Shown here in pieces: positions 63,978-64,000 of a stretch of DNA of 64,000 nucleotides. The translations under genes were made by a program, and so were the position numbers. The notes below the pieces were generated by a model that saw only the letters and a list, made by a program, of their open reading frames with translations, made no database searches and was not told the DNA's origin. Position 1 is the first letter of the stretch, and each line of letters opens with the position of its first letter. The DNA is from Guillardia theta CCMP2712 (Eukaryota; Cryptophyceae; Pyrenomonadales; Geminigeraceae), in NCBI RefSeq assembly GCF_000315625.1, contig NW_005434613.1:342441-406440 (forward strand), given 5' to 3'.

Positions 63978-64000
63978 NNNNNNNNNNNNNNNNNNNNNNN
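63978..64000. other. Terminal N run (assembly gap)
   Basis: Unknown bases to the end of the window, next to the minisatellite. Confidence 0.99.

Overview
This is a eukaryotic nuclear genomic window: genes are split by GT-AG introns, introns and spacers are full of low-complexity repeats, and the recognisable proteins are nuclear-encoded eukaryotic ones (NOP56, Nop8/NOL8, PUS7, GID8, PRC1/MAP65, an MKP1-type phosphatase, a mitoribosomal protein). Many introns are only 44-60 nt. The compact, intron-dense, repeat-rich style suggests a unicellular alga or protist. A cryptophyte such as Guillardia theta is my best guess, but this is inference. No tRNA, rRNA gene, CRISPR, IS element or virus was recognised. 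Exon joints below were worked out by eye from reading frame, splice dinucleotides and family resemblance.

Layout. 1-1041 (+): last four exons of a class-III (GABA-type) aminotransferase. 1184-6287 (-): RRM nucleolar protein of the Nop8/NOL8 type. 7468-8083 (-): small unrecognised two-exon gene. 8.1-10.3 kb: mostly unresolved, with weak ORFs. 10377-12328 (-): NOP56. 12.3-13.8 kb: spacer with a long GGATCA hexamer array. 13767-14204 (+): small unrecognised four-exon gene. 14837-17474 (+): B-box plus DUF2009 protein. 17855-19529 (-): GID8, the LisH/CTLH subunit of the GID/CTLH ubiquitin ligase. 20691-21229 (+): mL59/MRPL25-like mitoribosomal protein. 21319-24172 (-): PUS7/TruD pseudouridine synthase. 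24.2-27.3 kb: repeat-rich spacer with a 100-N gap. 27715-30450 (+): dual-specificity phosphatase fused to gelsolin-like segments (plant MKP1 architecture).

30823-57943 (-) appears to be one giant gene of about 27 kb and roughly 8,800 residues. It has a signal peptide, then many IPT/TIG-like domains, a long cadherin-like array with a recurring D-(N/D)-G-G motif and NDAP linkers, beta-propeller and EAR/EPTP-like segments, a laminin-G-like domain, more cadherin-like repeats and a C-terminal Rax2/kelch-like propeller. It uses exons of several kilobases while its neighbours have introns every 50-300 nt. A 2-nt frameshift interrupts it near 43570. 59322-59846 (-) encodes a small Cys-containing secreted, possibly GPI-anchored protein. 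60380-63363 (-) is a PRC1/MAP65/Ase1 microtubule bundler. The window ends in a C/T minisatellite and an N gap.

Most genes are housekeeping: nucleolar ribosome and snoRNP work (NOL8-like, NOP56), RNA modification (PUS7), mitochondrial translation (mL59), regulated protein turnover (GID8), MAPK down-regulation (MKP1-like) and spindle midzone (PRC1). There is no operon-like arrangement. The unusual items are the giant surface or secreted protein, recurrent TACCCC/GGGGTA-rich tracts in gene 5' flanks, a hairpin-rich GC island upstream of the giant gene, and two small proteins I could not assign.
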